The notes under the pieces are model-generated. The model was not told the origin of the DNA. It saw nothing but the letters and a program-made list of their open reading frames with translations, and ran no database searches. The translations under genes and the position numbers were made by a program. This document shows, one piece after another, positions 1 to 9,218 of a DNA stretch of 64,000 nucleotides. The number at the start of each line of letters is the position of its first letter. Position 1 is the first letter of the stretch. The stretch spans positions 1,385,501 through 1,449,500 of the forward strand of contig CP107220.1 in assembly GCA_025757685.1 (NCBI GenBank). Reading direction: 5' to 3'. This DNA is from Oscillospiraceae bacterium (GTDB taxonomy: Bacteria > Bacillota > Clostridia > Oscillospirales > Acutalibacteraceae).

Positions 1-1287
1 TGGGGCTATCAGGTCACCGGATACTTTGCCCCCACCTCACGCTATGGGGTACCGGAGGACTTAATGTACTTTATGGACACCTGTCACAAGGCGGGGATCG
101 GCGTGATCCTGGACTGGGTGCCCGCCCACTTTCCCAAGGACGCGCACGGGCTGTACGCATTTGATGGGGAATGCACCTACGAGTACAGCGACCTGAAAAA
201 AGGCGAGCACAAGGAATGGGGCACCCGGGTCTTTGACTACGGCAAAAATGAAGTGCGTTCTTTTCTCATCAGCTCTGCCATGTACTGGGCCGATCTGTTC
301 CACTTTGACGGTATTCGGGTAGACGCAGTGGCCAGTATGCTGTACCTGGATTACGGCAGAGAGCCGGGAGAATGGACCCCCAATAAGGACGGCGGCAACG
401 AGAACTACGAGGCGGTGGACTTCTTCCGCCAGCTGAACAGTGCGGTGCTCACCCGCCACCCGTCCATGATGATGATCGCCGAGGAGTCCACTGCTTGGCC
501 CATGATCACCATGCCCCCGGATGTAGGCGGCCTGGGCTTTAACTTTAAGTGGAATATGGGCTGGATGAACGATATGCTCCGGTATATGAGCCTGGATCCA
601 CTGTTCCGCAAGGGCAACCACGACTGCATTACCTTTAGCTTTTTCTACGCCTTTAGCGAAAACTTTGTGCTGCCCATCAGCCACGACGAGGTGGTGCACG
701 GCAAGTGCTCCCTAATCGGCAAAATGCCCGGCGAATACGACGATAAATTCAGCAGTATGCGTCTGTTCTTTGCCTATATGATGGCCCACCCGGGCAAGAA
801 GCTGCTGTTTATGGGCAGCGAATTCGGCCAATTCAAGGAATGGGCGTACAAAGAGGGACTGGACTGGCTGCTGCTGGATTACGAAAAGCACCGCCAGCTG
901 CAAGCCTTCTCTAAGGAACTGAACCACTTTTATACCGCGCACCCGGCGCTGTGGCAGATTGATTACAGCTGGGAGGGATTCCAGTGGATCAGCTCCGACG
1001 ACAACAGCAACTCGGTGATCGCCTTCCGCCGCATAGACCGAGACGGCAAGGATCTGATCACGGTATTTAACTTCACCCCCAACGATCACGAGGACTACCG
1101 CATCGGTGTGCCGGAAAAGGGCACTTATAAAGTGGTCATGGACACGGCGCTGAAAAAATACGGCGGCACCAAACCCCGACTGTGCGGCACCTACAAAACG
1201 AAAAAAATACCTATGCACAATATGGAGCAAAGCATCAGCCTGAAACTCAGCGGACTGTCTGCCTTGTATCTTGAAAAAATAAAGTAA
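1..1287 (+). CDS. glgB: 1,4-alpha-glucan branching enzyme, 5'-truncated
   Basis: Glycogen branching enzyme, which cuts alpha-1,4 chains and rejoins them as alpha-1,6 branches. The frame is open from base 1 and begins WGYQVTGYFAPTSRYG, the well-known GlgB stretch before the catalytic barrel, so the N-terminal carbohydrate-binding part lies outside the window. GH13 signatures follow: DWVPAHFPKD, the nucleophile region FDGIRVDAVASML, the acid AEESTAWP, and PISHDEVVHGK. The C-terminal beta domain is complete and ends in TAA. The Met at position 64 is internal, not the start. The gene heads an operon with glgC, glgD and glgA; glgC starts 11 nt after its stop behind an AAGGAG site. Identification is very secure. 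Confidence 0.97.
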   Translation, partial: WGYQVTGYFAPTSRYGVPEDLMYFMDTCHKAGIGVILDWVPAHFPKDAHGLYAFDGECTYEYSDLKKGEHKEWGTRVFDYGKNEVRSFLISSAMYWADLFHFDGIRVDAVASMLYLDYGREPGEWTPNKDGGNENYEAVDFFRQLNSAVLTRHPSMMMIAEESTAWPMITMPPDVGGLGFNFKWNMGWMNDMLRYMSLDPLFRKGNHDCITFSFFYAFSENFVLPISHDEVVHGKCSLIGKMPGEYDDKFSSMRLFFAYMMAHPGKKLLFMGSEFGQFKEWAYKEGLDWLLLDYEKHRQLQAFSKELNHFYTAHPALWQIDYSWEGFQWISSDDNSNSVIAFRRIDRDGKDLITVFNFTPNDHEDYRIGVPEKGTYKVVMDTALKKYGGTKPRLCGTYKTKKIPMHNMEQSISLKLSGLSALYLEKIK

Positions 1288-1298
1288 GGAGAACCACT

Positions 1299-2507
1299 AT
1301 GGCACACAAAACAAATGTTGTTGCAATGCTGCTGGCCGGCGGCCAGGGCAGCAGACTGGGCGTGCTCACCAAAAACATTGCCAAGCCTGCCGTACCCTAC
1401 GGCGGCAACTACCGCATCATCGACTTTCCGCTATCCAACTGCGTCAACAGCGGTATTTACACCGTTGGCGTACTGACCCAATATCAGCCGCTGGAATTGA
1501 ACGACTATTTGGGCAACGGTCAGCCCTGGGATCTGGACCGCCAAAACGGCGGCGTACATATTCTCTCCCCTTATGAGGCCATCGGCGGCGCCGAGTGGTA
1601 TAAGGGCACGGCCAACGCCATTTACCAAAACATCAATTTTATTGAGAAGTACGACCCGGAATATGTAGTGGTGCTCTCCGGCGACCACATCTACAAGATG
1701 AACTACGCCAAGATGATCGACTTCCACAAAAAACACAATGCGGACTGTACCATCGCTGTGCTGGAGGTGCCGTGGGAGGAGGCCTCCCGCTTTGGTATTC
1801 TGGCTACCGACGAGGACGACCGTATTTACGAATTTGCCGAGAAGCCGGCCCAGCCCAAGAGCAACAAAGCCTCTATGGGCGTGTATGTATTCAGCTGGAG
1901 CAAGCTGCGCCAGTACCTGGAGCTGGACGAGGCAGACCCCAACTCTGCCAACGACTTTGGCAAGAATGTGATTCCTGCCATGCTGAACGCCGGCGAGCGG
2001 CTGTTTGCCTATCCCTTCTCCGGCTACTGGAAAGATGTGGGCACCATTGACAGCCTGTGGGAGGCCAACCTGGATATTATCAATCCCAATGTAGATCTGG
2101 ATCTGTCCGACAAAAGCTGGCGCATTTACAGCCGCAACCCCATGGCGCCGCCCCACTATATCGGTAAAAGCGCGGTGGTGGAGAACAGCTCCATCAGCGA
2201 GGGCTGCGAGATCGAGGGCAACGTGGATTACAGCGTGATCTCCTCCAATGTGACCATTGAGGCCGGTGCCGATGTGCGTTACAGCGTGGTGATGCCCGGC
2301 GCGCATATTCAAAAGGGTGCCAAGGTGTATTATTCCATCGTGGCCGAGAACGCGGTCATTCAGGCGGACGCCAAGGTCGGCGAAATTCCAGAGCAGCTGC
2401 AAAATCCGGCAGACTGGGGCATTGCCGTTATCGGTGCAGGCGCTACCGTCACCGGCAAGAGGGACATTGCACCCGGTGAAATGATCAAAAGCGGCGAGGA
2501 GGTATAA
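1299..2507 (+). CDS. glgC: Glucose-1-phosphate adenylyltransferase, catalytic subunit
   Basis: ADP-glucose pyrophosphorylase: ATP plus glucose-1-phosphate gives ADP-glucose, the donor for glycogen synthesis. At 402 aa it has the usual family length. The nucleotide-binding signature LLAGGQGSRLGVLTKN lies near residue 11, followed by IAKPAVPYGGNYRIIDFPLSN, LSGDHIYKMNY and the sugar-binding GVYVFSW region. A left-handed beta-helix of hexapeptide repeats follows (about 290-400). AAGGAG sits 8 nt before the ATG. It lies between glgB and glgD, with only 2 nt between its stop and the glgD start. In Firmicutes GlgC pairs with GlgD, so a GlgC-GlgD hetero-oligomer is expected. Confidence 0.97.
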   Translation: MAHKTNVVAMLLAGGQGSRLGVLTKNIAKPAVPYGGNYRIIDFPLSNCVNSGIYTVGVLTQYQPLELNDYLGNGQPWDLDRQNGGVHILSPYEAIGGAEWYKGTANAIYQNINFIEKYDPEYVVVLSGDHIYKMNYAKMIDFHKKHNADCTIAVLEVPWEEASRFGILATDEDDRIYEFAEKPAQPKSNKASMGVYVFSWSKLRQYLELDEADPNSANDFGKNVIPAMLNAGERLFAYPFSGYWKDVGTIDSLWEANLDIINPNVDLDLSDKSWRIYSRNPMAPPHYIGKSAVVENSSISEGCEIEGNVDYSVISSNVTIEAGADVRYSVVMPGAHIQKGAKVYYSIVAENAVIQADAKVGEIPEQLQNPADWGIAVIGAGATVTGKRDIAPGEMIKSGEEV

Positions 2508-2509
2508 GC

Positions 2510-3634
2510 ATGAACGGAAAATCTGTACTGGGCATTATCTTTGCCAATATTCATGAGGAGGCGCTGGATACCCTAACGGCACAGCGCACCATGGGCTCCG
2601 TGCCCTTCTGCTCCCGCTACCGGCTCATTGACTTTCCCCTGTCCAACATGGTGGAGAGCGGCATTACCAAGATCGGCGTGATCACCAATGCCAACTTTCG
2701 CTCTCTGATGGATCATGTAGGCACCGGCAAGCCCTGGGACCTGAGCCGCAAGAACGACGGACTGTATCTGCTGCCTCCGTTCTCTGTTAACTCCGCTACC
2801 ATGTGGGGGAACCGAATTGACGCCATTTTCGGCAACATTCAGTTCCTGAACCAGTCCAACCAGGACTATGTGCTGATGAGCGACTGCAACCAAGTGCTGA
2901 ATATGGACTACGAAAAGCTGTTTGACGCCCACGAGCAAAGCGGCGCCGATGTGACCATTGTCGGCGTGCACGGTGAAATGCCCACGCATGTTGGCTCTGT
3001 TTTGGTGTTTGACCAGGTGGCAGAGGACGGCCGCATTACCGGCATGAGCCTGTGCCCGGAGGGCCGGGGCGAAGTCTTTTACAGCTGCAACATCGTGCTG
3101 ATGCAAAAGGCGCTGTTTGAGTCTTTGGTCACTGCCGCCCACAGCAAAAACGAAATTTCTTTCCAGCGCAATGTGCTGCTGAAGAATGTAGATCACTTAA
3201 AGATCCACGCTTATGACGCCAGCGACTGCTTTGTGGGCACCATTCAGTCCCTGCAAAGCTATTACGACATCTCCATGCGGGTGCTGGAGAAGGAGAGCCG
3301 CCGCCGTCTGTTCAATCCGAACAAGCCCATTTCTACCAAGGAGCGGGACGATATGCCCTCCCTGTACGGCCCGGATTCCGCCACCAAGAACTCTTTGGTG
3401 GCCGACGGCTGCATCATTGACGGCACGGTAGAAAACTGCATTATCTTTAAGGGCGTCAAGATCGGCAAGGGCGCCGTGGTCAAGGACTCCATCCTGATGC
3501 AGGACACGGTGATCGGCGACAACGCTAAGGTAAACTGCGTGATCGCAGACAAAGATGTATCCATTAAGCACTCGGTAGAGCTGAGCGGCGCGCCCAACTT
3601 CCCGGTGTACCTGAGCAAAAAAACCAGAATTTAA
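2510..3634 (+). CDS. glgD: GlgD, regulatory paralogue of ADP-glucose pyrophosphorylase
   Basis: GlgC-like protein of 374 aa. The catalytic GGxGxRL loop is replaced by IIFANIHEEALDTLTAQRT, as expected for GlgD, the subunit that raises the activity of GlgC in Bacillus-type systems but has little activity alone. The rest of the nucleotidyltransferase fold is recognisable (RYRLIDFPLSNMVESG near residue 38, VLMSDCNQVLNMDYEK near 120), and a C-terminal beta-helix region follows (ADGCIIDGTVENCIIFKG). It starts 2 nt after the glgC stop, so the two are probably translationally coupled. The regulatory role is inferred from the family; no biochemical claim follows from sequence alone. Confidence 0.93.
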   Translation: MNGKSVLGIIFANIHEEALDTLTAQRTMGSVPFCSRYRLIDFPLSNMVESGITKIGVITNANFRSLMDHVGTGKPWDLSRKNDGLYLLPPFSVNSATMWGNRIDAIFGNIQFLNQSNQDYVLMSDCNQVLNMDYEKLFDAHEQSGADVTIVGVHGEMPTHVGSVLVFDQVAEDGRITGMSLCPEGRGEVFYSCNIVLMQKALFESLVTAAHSKNEISFQRNVLLKNVDHLKIHAYDASDCFVGTIQSLQSYYDISMRVLEKESRRRLFNPNKPISTKERDDMPSLYGPDSATKNSLVADGCIIDGTVENCIIFKGVKIGKGAVVKDSILMQDTVIGDNAKVNCVIADKDVSIKHSVELSGAPNFPVYLSKKTRI

Positions 3635-3647
3635 GGAGGCAAATATT

Positions 3648-5072
3648 ATGAAAGTTCTTTTTGTTGCCTCGGAGGCACTGCCGTTTATGGCCTCCGGTGG
3701 GCTGGGCGATGTGGCCGGCTCGCTGCCCGCCGCCCTGCGCAAGCGGCTGATCGGCTGCCGGGTCGTTATGCCCCTGTATGACAGCATTCCTCAGGAGCTG
3801 AAGGACCAAATGCAGTTCATCACCTCCATCTCCGTGCCGGTGGCCTGGCGCCGCCAGTATTGCGGTATTTTTGAGGCCAAGCACAACGGCGTGATTTACT
3901 ATCTGCTGGATAACCAGTATTACTTTAAGCGGGACGGTATTTACGGCCATTATGACGATGCAGAGCGCTTTGCGTTCTTTGCCCGTGCGGTACTGGAAAT
4001 CATCCCCGCCATTGACTGGAAGCCGGACATTATTCACTGCAACGACTGGCAAAGCGCCTTAACGCCCCTGTATTACAGCTGCTATTATGCCAACCGAATG
4101 GGGTATGAAAACATTAAAACCGTATTCACCATTCACAACATTCAGTACCAGGGCAAGTACGGCGACGAGCTGCTGGAGGATGTGCTGGGCATCGCCCCGG
4201 AGGACAACAATCTCATTCTCTACGACGGACTGGTGAACTTTATGAAGGCGGGCATTGAGTGCGCCAATAAAGTGACCACCGTGTCCCCCACCTATGCCAA
4301 AGAAATCCTGGATCCCTGGTACAGTTACGGGCTGGATCCCATTTTGAATCAACGCAGCTGGAAGCTGTGCGGCATCTTAAACGGTATTGACACCGAGCTG
4401 TACAACCCGGAGACGGATAAAATGATCTGGGCCAATTACAGCAGTGCAGACTTTGCCAACAAGGCCAAGAATAAAGAAGAGCTGCAAAAGAAAATGGGCT
4501 TGGCCGTGCGGCCGGATGTGCCTGTTATCGGTATCGTTACCCGCCTGGTAGGGCACAAGGGCGTGGACCTGATGCAGGCAGTGCTGGAAAAGAGCCTGTG
4601 GGAGCGGGATGTGCAGTATGTGATACTGGGCAGCGGCGAGTGGCAGTATGAAAGCTTCTTCCGTGAGTTGCATGACAAGTACCCGGACAAAGTGGGTCTG
4701 ACCCTGGGCTTTGTGCCGGATCTGGCACACAAAATCTACGCCGGTGCGGATATGTTCTTAATGCCCAGCAAAAGCGAGCCCTGCGGCCTGTCCCAGATGG
4801 TGGCGCTGCGCTACGGCACCGTACCCATTGTGCGGGAGACCGGCGGGCTGAAAGACTCTATCACCGACAGCGGTGACGGCGAGGGCAACGGCTTTACCTT
4901 TAAGACCTATGACGCCTACGATATGCTGGGCGCCATCTACCGAGCAGTGGAAGTCTATAACCAACCCAAGGACTGGAAGGTGCTGGTACAGCGGGCGCTG
5001 GACTGCGATATGAGTTGGGGCAAATCTGCCAACGAATATATCCGTATGTACCGCTCTTTGCTGAAAGACTAA
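3648..5072 (+). CDS. glgA: Glycogen synthase (ADP-glucose type, GT5)
   Basis: Glycogen synthase of 474 aa, transferring glucose from ADP-glucose to the growing alpha-1,4 chain. The N-terminal loop SGGLGDVAGSLP, IIHCNDWQSAL, VFTIHNIQYQGKYG, GIVTRLVGHKGVDLM and the C-terminal PSKSEPCGLSQMVALRYGT are all present in order, covering both Rossmann domains. The residue before the N-terminal SGG is Ala15, where E. coli GlgA has the ADP-glucose-binding Lys15 (KTGG). AAGGAGG lies before the ATG. It is the last gene of the glgBCDA operon, and a strong bidirectional hairpin follows directly. Confidence 0.96.
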   Translation: MKVLFVASEALPFMASGGLGDVAGSLPAALRKRLIGCRVVMPLYDSIPQELKDQMQFITSISVPVAWRRQYCGIFEAKHNGVIYYLLDNQYYFKRDGIYGHYDDAERFAFFARAVLEIIPAIDWKPDIIHCNDWQSALTPLYYSCYYANRMGYENIKTVFTIHNIQYQGKYGDELLEDVLGIAPEDNNLILYDGLVNFMKAGIECANKVTTVSPTYAKEILDPWYSYGLDPILNQRSWKLCGILNGIDTELYNPETDKMIWANYSSADFANKAKNKEELQKKMGLAVRPDVPVIGIVTRLVGHKGVDLMQAVLEKSLWERDVQYVILGSGEWQYESFFRELHDKYPDKVGLTLGFVPDLAHKIYAGADMFLMPSKSEPCGLSQMVALRYGTVPIVRETGGLKDSITDSGDGEGNGFTFKTYDAYDMLGAIYRAVEVYNQPKDWKVLVQRALDCDMSWGKSANEYIRMYRSLLKD

Positions 5073-5076
5073 ACAC

Positions 5077-5126
5077 AGGCAAATAAAAAAACGAACACCG
5101 CACGGTGTTCGTTTTTTATTTGCCTT
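5077..5126. terminator. Bidirectional intrinsic terminator between glgA and kup
   Basis: A nearly perfect inverted repeat of about 50 nt: the core stem is CGAACACCG / CGGTGTTCG with a short loop, extended by A-rich and T-rich arms that give a U-run on both strands. It lies between the convergent glgA and kup genes and overlaps the kup stop codon. Confidence 0.9.
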
Positions 5127-7119
5127 ATTTTGTTTTCACAAAGGGATTAAAATGCTTGCTGCGAATAAACAACGGCACATATTCAATCACTAAGTTTGAA
5201 TTTTCCAGCCCGTACCATTTGTCCGGCGAGCCTGCCATTTTTCTGATCTTGTACTTTAAGCGCACAGCCAGCTTTTGCAAATGGGATATGTCGCTTTCCG
5301 GCGCCAGGGTTTTACGAATGTGATAGAACCGAAAGCTCCCGGTGGTTGCGTTTTTGTAAATCGAATATTTTCGCACCTGTTGCGGCAAAGCGCCGGTGGC
5401 CACCAGATCTGAAATAATCTGACGCAGATACACATTGACGCGCTGGGGCACCTTAAAGCCTAACCGAATGGTGACAAAAAACACATAGTCGGTGCCGTAA
5501 GATTCCACCGTATAGTCTGAGGTGAACGGCTCATCCGTCACCTGAATGTGGATAAACCAGTAAGCAGAGGCACGCTTCGGTCCCTTATCTAAGATGGAAT
5601 ATAGAATATCCCGATCCATATACTCCGGATCACTGTTGTTGGTAATATAGACCAAATTCTCACAAATTTGCGGCACAGACGCATCCTGGCGCAAAGCCTG
5701 AAGTATTGGCAAGTACTGCCGCATCTTCAACGGCACGCCCTGCATACGCTCCACCTGCGTGCCCAAGTACCAAGACAACATAACAACAAACAGCGCTGCC
5801 GCAATCAGCACGGCAAAATAGCCGCCCTTGAAGAACTTGGTTAAACTGGAGACAAAGAAGAACAGCTCTATAAATGCAAACACCAAACCGATAACCACAG
5901 CGGCAATCCGGCGTTTCTTTCTCTTAAACAAATAAACCGTCAGCAAAAATGTGGTCATCAACATGGTCACGGTAATGGACAAACCGTAGGCTGCTTCCAT
6001 ATGCGCCGCCGTCCGAAACAGCAAGACCACCGCGCAGCAACCCACCCACATAACGGAATTTACAAGCGGAATATACAACTGCCCTTTTGTTTGAGACGGA
6101 TATGTAATTTGCATATGCGGCATCAAATCCAGGCGAATCGCCTCTGAAACCAGCGAAAACGAGCCGGTAATCAACGCCTGCGAAGCAATAATGGCAGCAA
6201 CGGTACTTAAAATAACCGCAAAGGGACGCCACTGCGGCGGCAGCATTTGAAAGAACGGATTCATACCGTCCATAGCCTGCAGCGCAGCATTGTCTTTGTT
6301 TGAAAGAATCCAGGCGCCTTGACCCATATAGTTCAGCAACAAGCACACCTTGATGAACGGCCAGCTGGTATAAATATTCTGCTTTCCTACATGGCCCATA
6401 TCGGAATATAGCGCTTCTGCACCGGTTGTTGCCAAAAATACGCTGCCCAGAATCATAAAGCCGGCTTTGTTGTAAGGACTAAACAAGATGCGCACCGCAT
6501 AAATGGGATTCAGCGCCTGCAAAATATACAAGTTCCCGCTGATATGCGCCACGCCGGTTATGCCTAAAAACAGAAACCAAACCAACATAATCGGGCCGAA
6601 TGCTTTGCCCAGCAAACTGGTACCGGCTTTTTGGCAGGCAAACAAAACAGAAATAATAATCAATGTAATCAAGATGACACGATTTTGGTCATTATTCAGC
6701 AGTTGGTCAAAAACAGAAATGCTGTGCAAGCCCTCAATGGCCGTAGTAATGGTAACGGCCGGCGTGAGCACACCGTCTGCCAGCAGCGCCGCACCGCCTA
6801 ACATGGCCGGAATGACTAAGTACTTGCCATAGTTCTTGACCAAGCTGTAAAGTGCAAAAATACCGCCCTCACCGTTATTATCCGCCTTCATGGCAACCAC
6901 CACATACTTCACGGTGGTAATCAGGGTTACTGTCCAAATAATCAAGGATAACGACCCGATGATAAATGCACGGTTCACCGTTTGCAAACCGCCGTTATTT
7001 TCGATAATAGACTTCAGCACATACATAGGCGATGTGCCGATATCGCCATACACAACCCCGATGGTTACCAGCAGCATGGCCGGTGTAACCACTCGCTTTT
7101 TCAACGTCTTTTCTCTCAT
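5125..7119 (-). CDS. kup: KUP-family potassium uptake protein
   Basis: Low-affinity K+/H+ symporter of the KUP/HAK family in the cytoplasmic membrane. The N-terminal signature GVVYGDIGTSPMYVLKS is intact and is followed by about 12 hydrophobic segments up to about residue 440. A hydrophilic C-terminal cytoplasmic domain of about 200 residues follows; total length is about 664 aa, normal for the family. Two starts are possible, GTG at 7128 or ATG at 7119. I favour the ATG because it gives the more usual short N-terminus, but neither has a strong ribosome site. It lies about 40 nt downstream of corA on the same strand, so the two probably form a cation-transport operon. Confidence 0.93.
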   Translation of the reverse strand: MREKTLKKRVVTPAMLLVTIGVVYGDIGTSPMYVLKSIIENNGGLQTVNRAFIIGSLSLIIWTVTLITTVKYVVVAMKADNNGEGGIFALYSLVKNYGKYLVIPAMLGGAALLADGVLTPAVTITTAIEGLHSISVFDQLLNNDQNRVILITLIIISVLFACQKAGTSLLGKAFGPIMLVWFLFLGITGVAHISGNLYILQALNPIYAVRILFSPYNKAGFMILGSVFLATTGAEALYSDMGHVGKQNIYTSWPFIKVCLLLNYMGQGAWILSNKDNAALQAMDGMNPFFQMLPPQWRPFAVILSTVAAIIASQALITGSFSLVSEAIRLDLMPHMQITYPSQTKGQLYIPLVNSVMWVGCCAVVLLFRTAAHMEAAYGLSITVTMLMTTFLLTVYLFKRKKRRIAAVVIGLVFAFIELFFFVSSLTKFFKGGYFAVLIAAALFVVMLSWYLGTQVERMQGVPLKMRQYLPILQALRQDASVPQICENLVYITNNSDPEYMDRDILYSILDKGPKRASAYWFIHIQVTDEPFTSDYTVESYGTDYVFFVTIRLGFKVPQRVNVYLRQIISDLVATGALPQQVRKYSIYKNATTGSFRFYHIRKTLAPESDISHLQKLAVRLKYKIRKMAGSPDKWYGLENSNLVIEYVPLFIRSKHFNPFVKTK

Positions 7120-7158
7120 AAGATACACGCTTTCTGCTTCTTAATGCTCACTTTTTAT

Positions 7159-8094
7159 TTACATCCACTTTTTGCGCTTAAAGACGGCTACAAGCACGCC
7201 AACCACAAGCGCAGAAAGCACAATTACACTGAAATATCCATATTTCCAGGTCAACTCCGGCATATTGCGAAAATTCATTCCGTACCAGCCCACGATCACC
7301 GTAAGCGGCAGAAACACGGCTGTCAACACGGTAAACAGCTTCATGGTCTCGTTCAGCTTTAAGTCCAGATAAGCCTGGTAAGCATCTCGCAAATGAACGA
7401 TACTGTCTCGCAGCAGGTCCACATTCTCCCGCAGACGCACAGCCTTGTCTGTAAAGATCTTAAAGTACCGCAGATCCTCTCGCTCAAAGATCTCGTTCTC
7501 ATTCTCCTCCAGTGCCTCGCCGATGTCAATTAGCTGCTCATAGTAGTTGCGCAAGACGGACAGTTCCTTTTTCTTATGCAGCAACTCCATGTTGAAGTCC
7601 GAACCGGCCTTATCCTGAAGCACATACTCCTCCATCCGGTTGATCTCAAATTCCGTGTCCTCCAGCGCCTTATTGTCACCGGACACCAAACTTTCCAAAA
7701 ACGCATAGATCAGCTTTTCCAGCGTAATATTGGCACAACTGAACCGGTGAAGGGCGCTGATAAATTTGTTGCGGGTGGAGCAGTCCGCATCGTTAATATC
7801 CACCAGCAGCAAAAAATTCTTTTTAACATAAAAGGCCAGGCAGTCCTCCCGGGCACGGGCATTGGCCGCGTCCGTAATCTTTAAGGTGCCAAAGCTGTAA
7901 TCGTCGTACACCTCAATATTGGAGCGGAAGTAGCGGTTCTCCTCCTTGCACTGCTGTACAGTAGAAGGACTAAAGCCGAACTTCTCATAATGGGCGTCCA
8001 ACTCCGCCAAGGTAATGTATGCCGCACACACCAAATTGGGGTCTCGGTCCTGCGGCTCAATGGTGGTCAGTTCGTCGCTGTATTGGTAAAACAC
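7159..8094 (-). CDS. corA: CorA-family divalent cation transporter
   Basis: Mg2+/Co2+ channel-type transporter of 311 aa. It has a long soluble N-terminal domain, a helical stalk rich in charged residues (about 150-245), and two C-terminal membrane segments. The diagnostic YGMNF motif (GMN at residues 272-274) closes the first segment, and the short basic tail ends in KRKKWM. The start is GTG, supported by GGGAGGT about 8 nt upstream. A sigma-A-like promoter lies just upstream. The kup gene follows, suggesting joint expression of Mg2+ and K+ transport. CorA relatives also include zinc exporters, so the ion is not certain. Confidence 0.88.
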   Translation of the reverse strand: MFYQYSDELTTIEPQDRDPNLVCAAYITLAELDAHYEKFGFSPSTVQQCKEENRYFRSNIEVYDDYSFGTLKITDAANARAREDCLAFYVKKNFLLLVDINDADCSTRNKFISALHRFSCANITLEKLIYAFLESLVSGDNKALEDTEFEINRMEEYVLQDKAGSDFNMELLHKKKELSVLRNYYEQLIDIGEALEENENEIFEREDLRYFKIFTDKAVRLRENVDLLRDSIVHLRDAYQAYLDLKLNETMKLFTVLTAVFLPLTVIVGWYGMNFRNMPELTWKYGYFSVIVLSALVVGVLVAVFKRKKWM

Positions 8095-8130
8095 TTGCCG
8101 TACCTCCCGATTTCCTGCTTTGTACCTATA

Positions 8131-8158
8131 AGTATATCCACTTTTGCCCAGCAGTCAA
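8131..8158 (-). promoter_or_regulatory. Sigma-A-type promoter for corA-kup
   Basis: On the minus strand a TTGACT -35 box and a TATACT -10 box are separated by 16 nt. They lie about 40 nt upstream of the corA GTG start, leaving a short leader with no room for a large riboswitch. Confidence 0.65.
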
Positions 8159-8172
8159 GTCAAATAAAGCAT

Positions 8173-8808
8173 TTATGCCAAAATGCCGTAAAGCAGCATT
8201 TGGATGAACCGATCGTAACGATGCAAAAGTTCTTGCCGCTCCCGCTCCATTCCGGCCGTATCGCCCTCGGCTTTCAAATCCACCACCCGGTGCATATACT
8301 GGATCAGCAAGTGGTTATACATGACCCGCATGGTGCTGTAAAGCTCCTCATCAGACACATTCACTCTTTCATGGGCGGTATGAATGATCTCCAGCGTCTT
8401 ATCCTTCATACATGCATCAAAACGATGACTTTGTTCCATTAGTCGGCTACGCAATGCTTCGTTGGTCAAATGCAGGCAATACCAAATCAGAGACAGCGCT
8501 TCCGGGTCATCACACCAAAAATCAATACATTCCTTGTAATACACATGCAAATTGGCAGCAACACCCTGCTCCGGATCCGGCGAAAATGCACATATACCTG
8601 CAACCAGTCGATCCACAATGCGTTGCACACAAGCCACAAGCAAATCGTCCTTGGAAGCGTAATAATGGTACAGCTTGCCCTTGGAAATACCATTCTCCCG
8701 ACACAGCTGGTTCAGATTGGCATTGTCCGGTCCCTGTCGGGCAAAGCTGCGAATCGCCGCTTCTTCAATACATTCTCGACTGCGTCGATTCTTTTCTTCC
8801 TGTTTCAT
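8173..8808 (-). CDS. TetR-family transcriptional regulator
   Basis: Repressor-type protein of 211 aa. The N-terminal TetR helix-turn-helix is clear: EEAAIRSFARQG at about 16-27, then LNQLCRENGISKGKLYHYYASKDDLL, the signature in which the KGKLYHYY helix reads DNA. The C-terminal ligand-binding domain (about 60-211) is variable and gives no ligand. It lies alone on the minus strand; corA starts about 80 nt beyond its stop and has its own promoter. No efflux pump or enzyme gene is adjacent, so the regulated genes cannot be named. Its own upstream region is AT-rich with a TATAAT at complement 8889-8894. Confidence 0.9.
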   Translation of the reverse strand: MKQEEKNRRSRECIEEAAIRSFARQGPDNANLNQLCRENGISKGKLYHYYASKDDLLVACVQRIVDRLVAGICAFSPDPEQGVAANLHVYYKECIDFWCDDPEALSLIWYCLHLTNEALRSRLMEQSHRFDACMKDKTLEIIHTAHERVNVSDEELYSTMRVMYNHLLIQYMHRVVDLKAEGDTAGMERERQELLHRYDRFIQMLLYGILA

Positions 8809-9150
8809 AGATTGTCCATTCCTTTATATATTGCATCTCTTCAAGCCGGTCCGCTCTCCCACCGCAAAATCCAAAGCACACATCCTATTATACTGCGTCA
8901 CAGGATAGCGGCTCATTATTTATAGCATATTTCGTAACTTTTGTCCACTTTTTACCTCTCCGCGATCCTTTTGCCAACAACATACAGGCTGCGCTTTTTC
9001 ATAAGGAAGGTTAAAAACCATCTTTCCCTTCGCCGCCATTTGCAGAGGTTCCGGTTCGTTTTTGAATTCCCTGTCATTTCGGAGCTTGGTTTTCTCTATA
9101 ATCATTGCAAGAATGCAAATATCAGTCCGCTTTTGCAATAAGCAAAAGCC
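8809..9150. other. Intergenic stretch without a supported gene
   Basis: About 340 nt between the tetR start and the HAD-gene terminator. It holds a possible tetR -10 element (TATAAT on the minus strand at 8889-8894) with no convincing -35. Several short frames of up to 72 codons exist on both strands, but none has a ribosome site or a recognisable product. I see no RNA gene. Confidence 0.5.
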
Positions 9151-9178
9151 ACCGCCGGCAGATTGCTCTGCCGGCGGT
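9151..9178 (-). terminator. Terminator hairpin after the HAD phosphatase gene
   Basis: A perfect 12-bp stem (ACCGCCGGCAGA pairing with TCTGCCGGCGGT) around a 4-nt loop, 40 nt beyond the stop of the minus-strand HAD gene. On that strand it is followed by a T-rich stretch (GGCTTTTGCTTATT). The plus-strand flank is also T-rich, so it may work both ways. Confidence 0.75.
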
Positions 9179-9218
9179 GTTATTTTTATCTTTTATTCTA
9201 TTGCTTACACCACAATGC

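Noticed and set aside
1431..2402. Minus-strand open frame of 323 codons opposite glgC
   Set aside because: Shadow of glgC caused by GC-rich third positions; composition is typical of antisense frames.
8920..9138. Small minus-strand frame of 72 codons upstream of tetR
   Set aside because: No ribosome site, no known family, and it overlaps the likely tetR promoter region.
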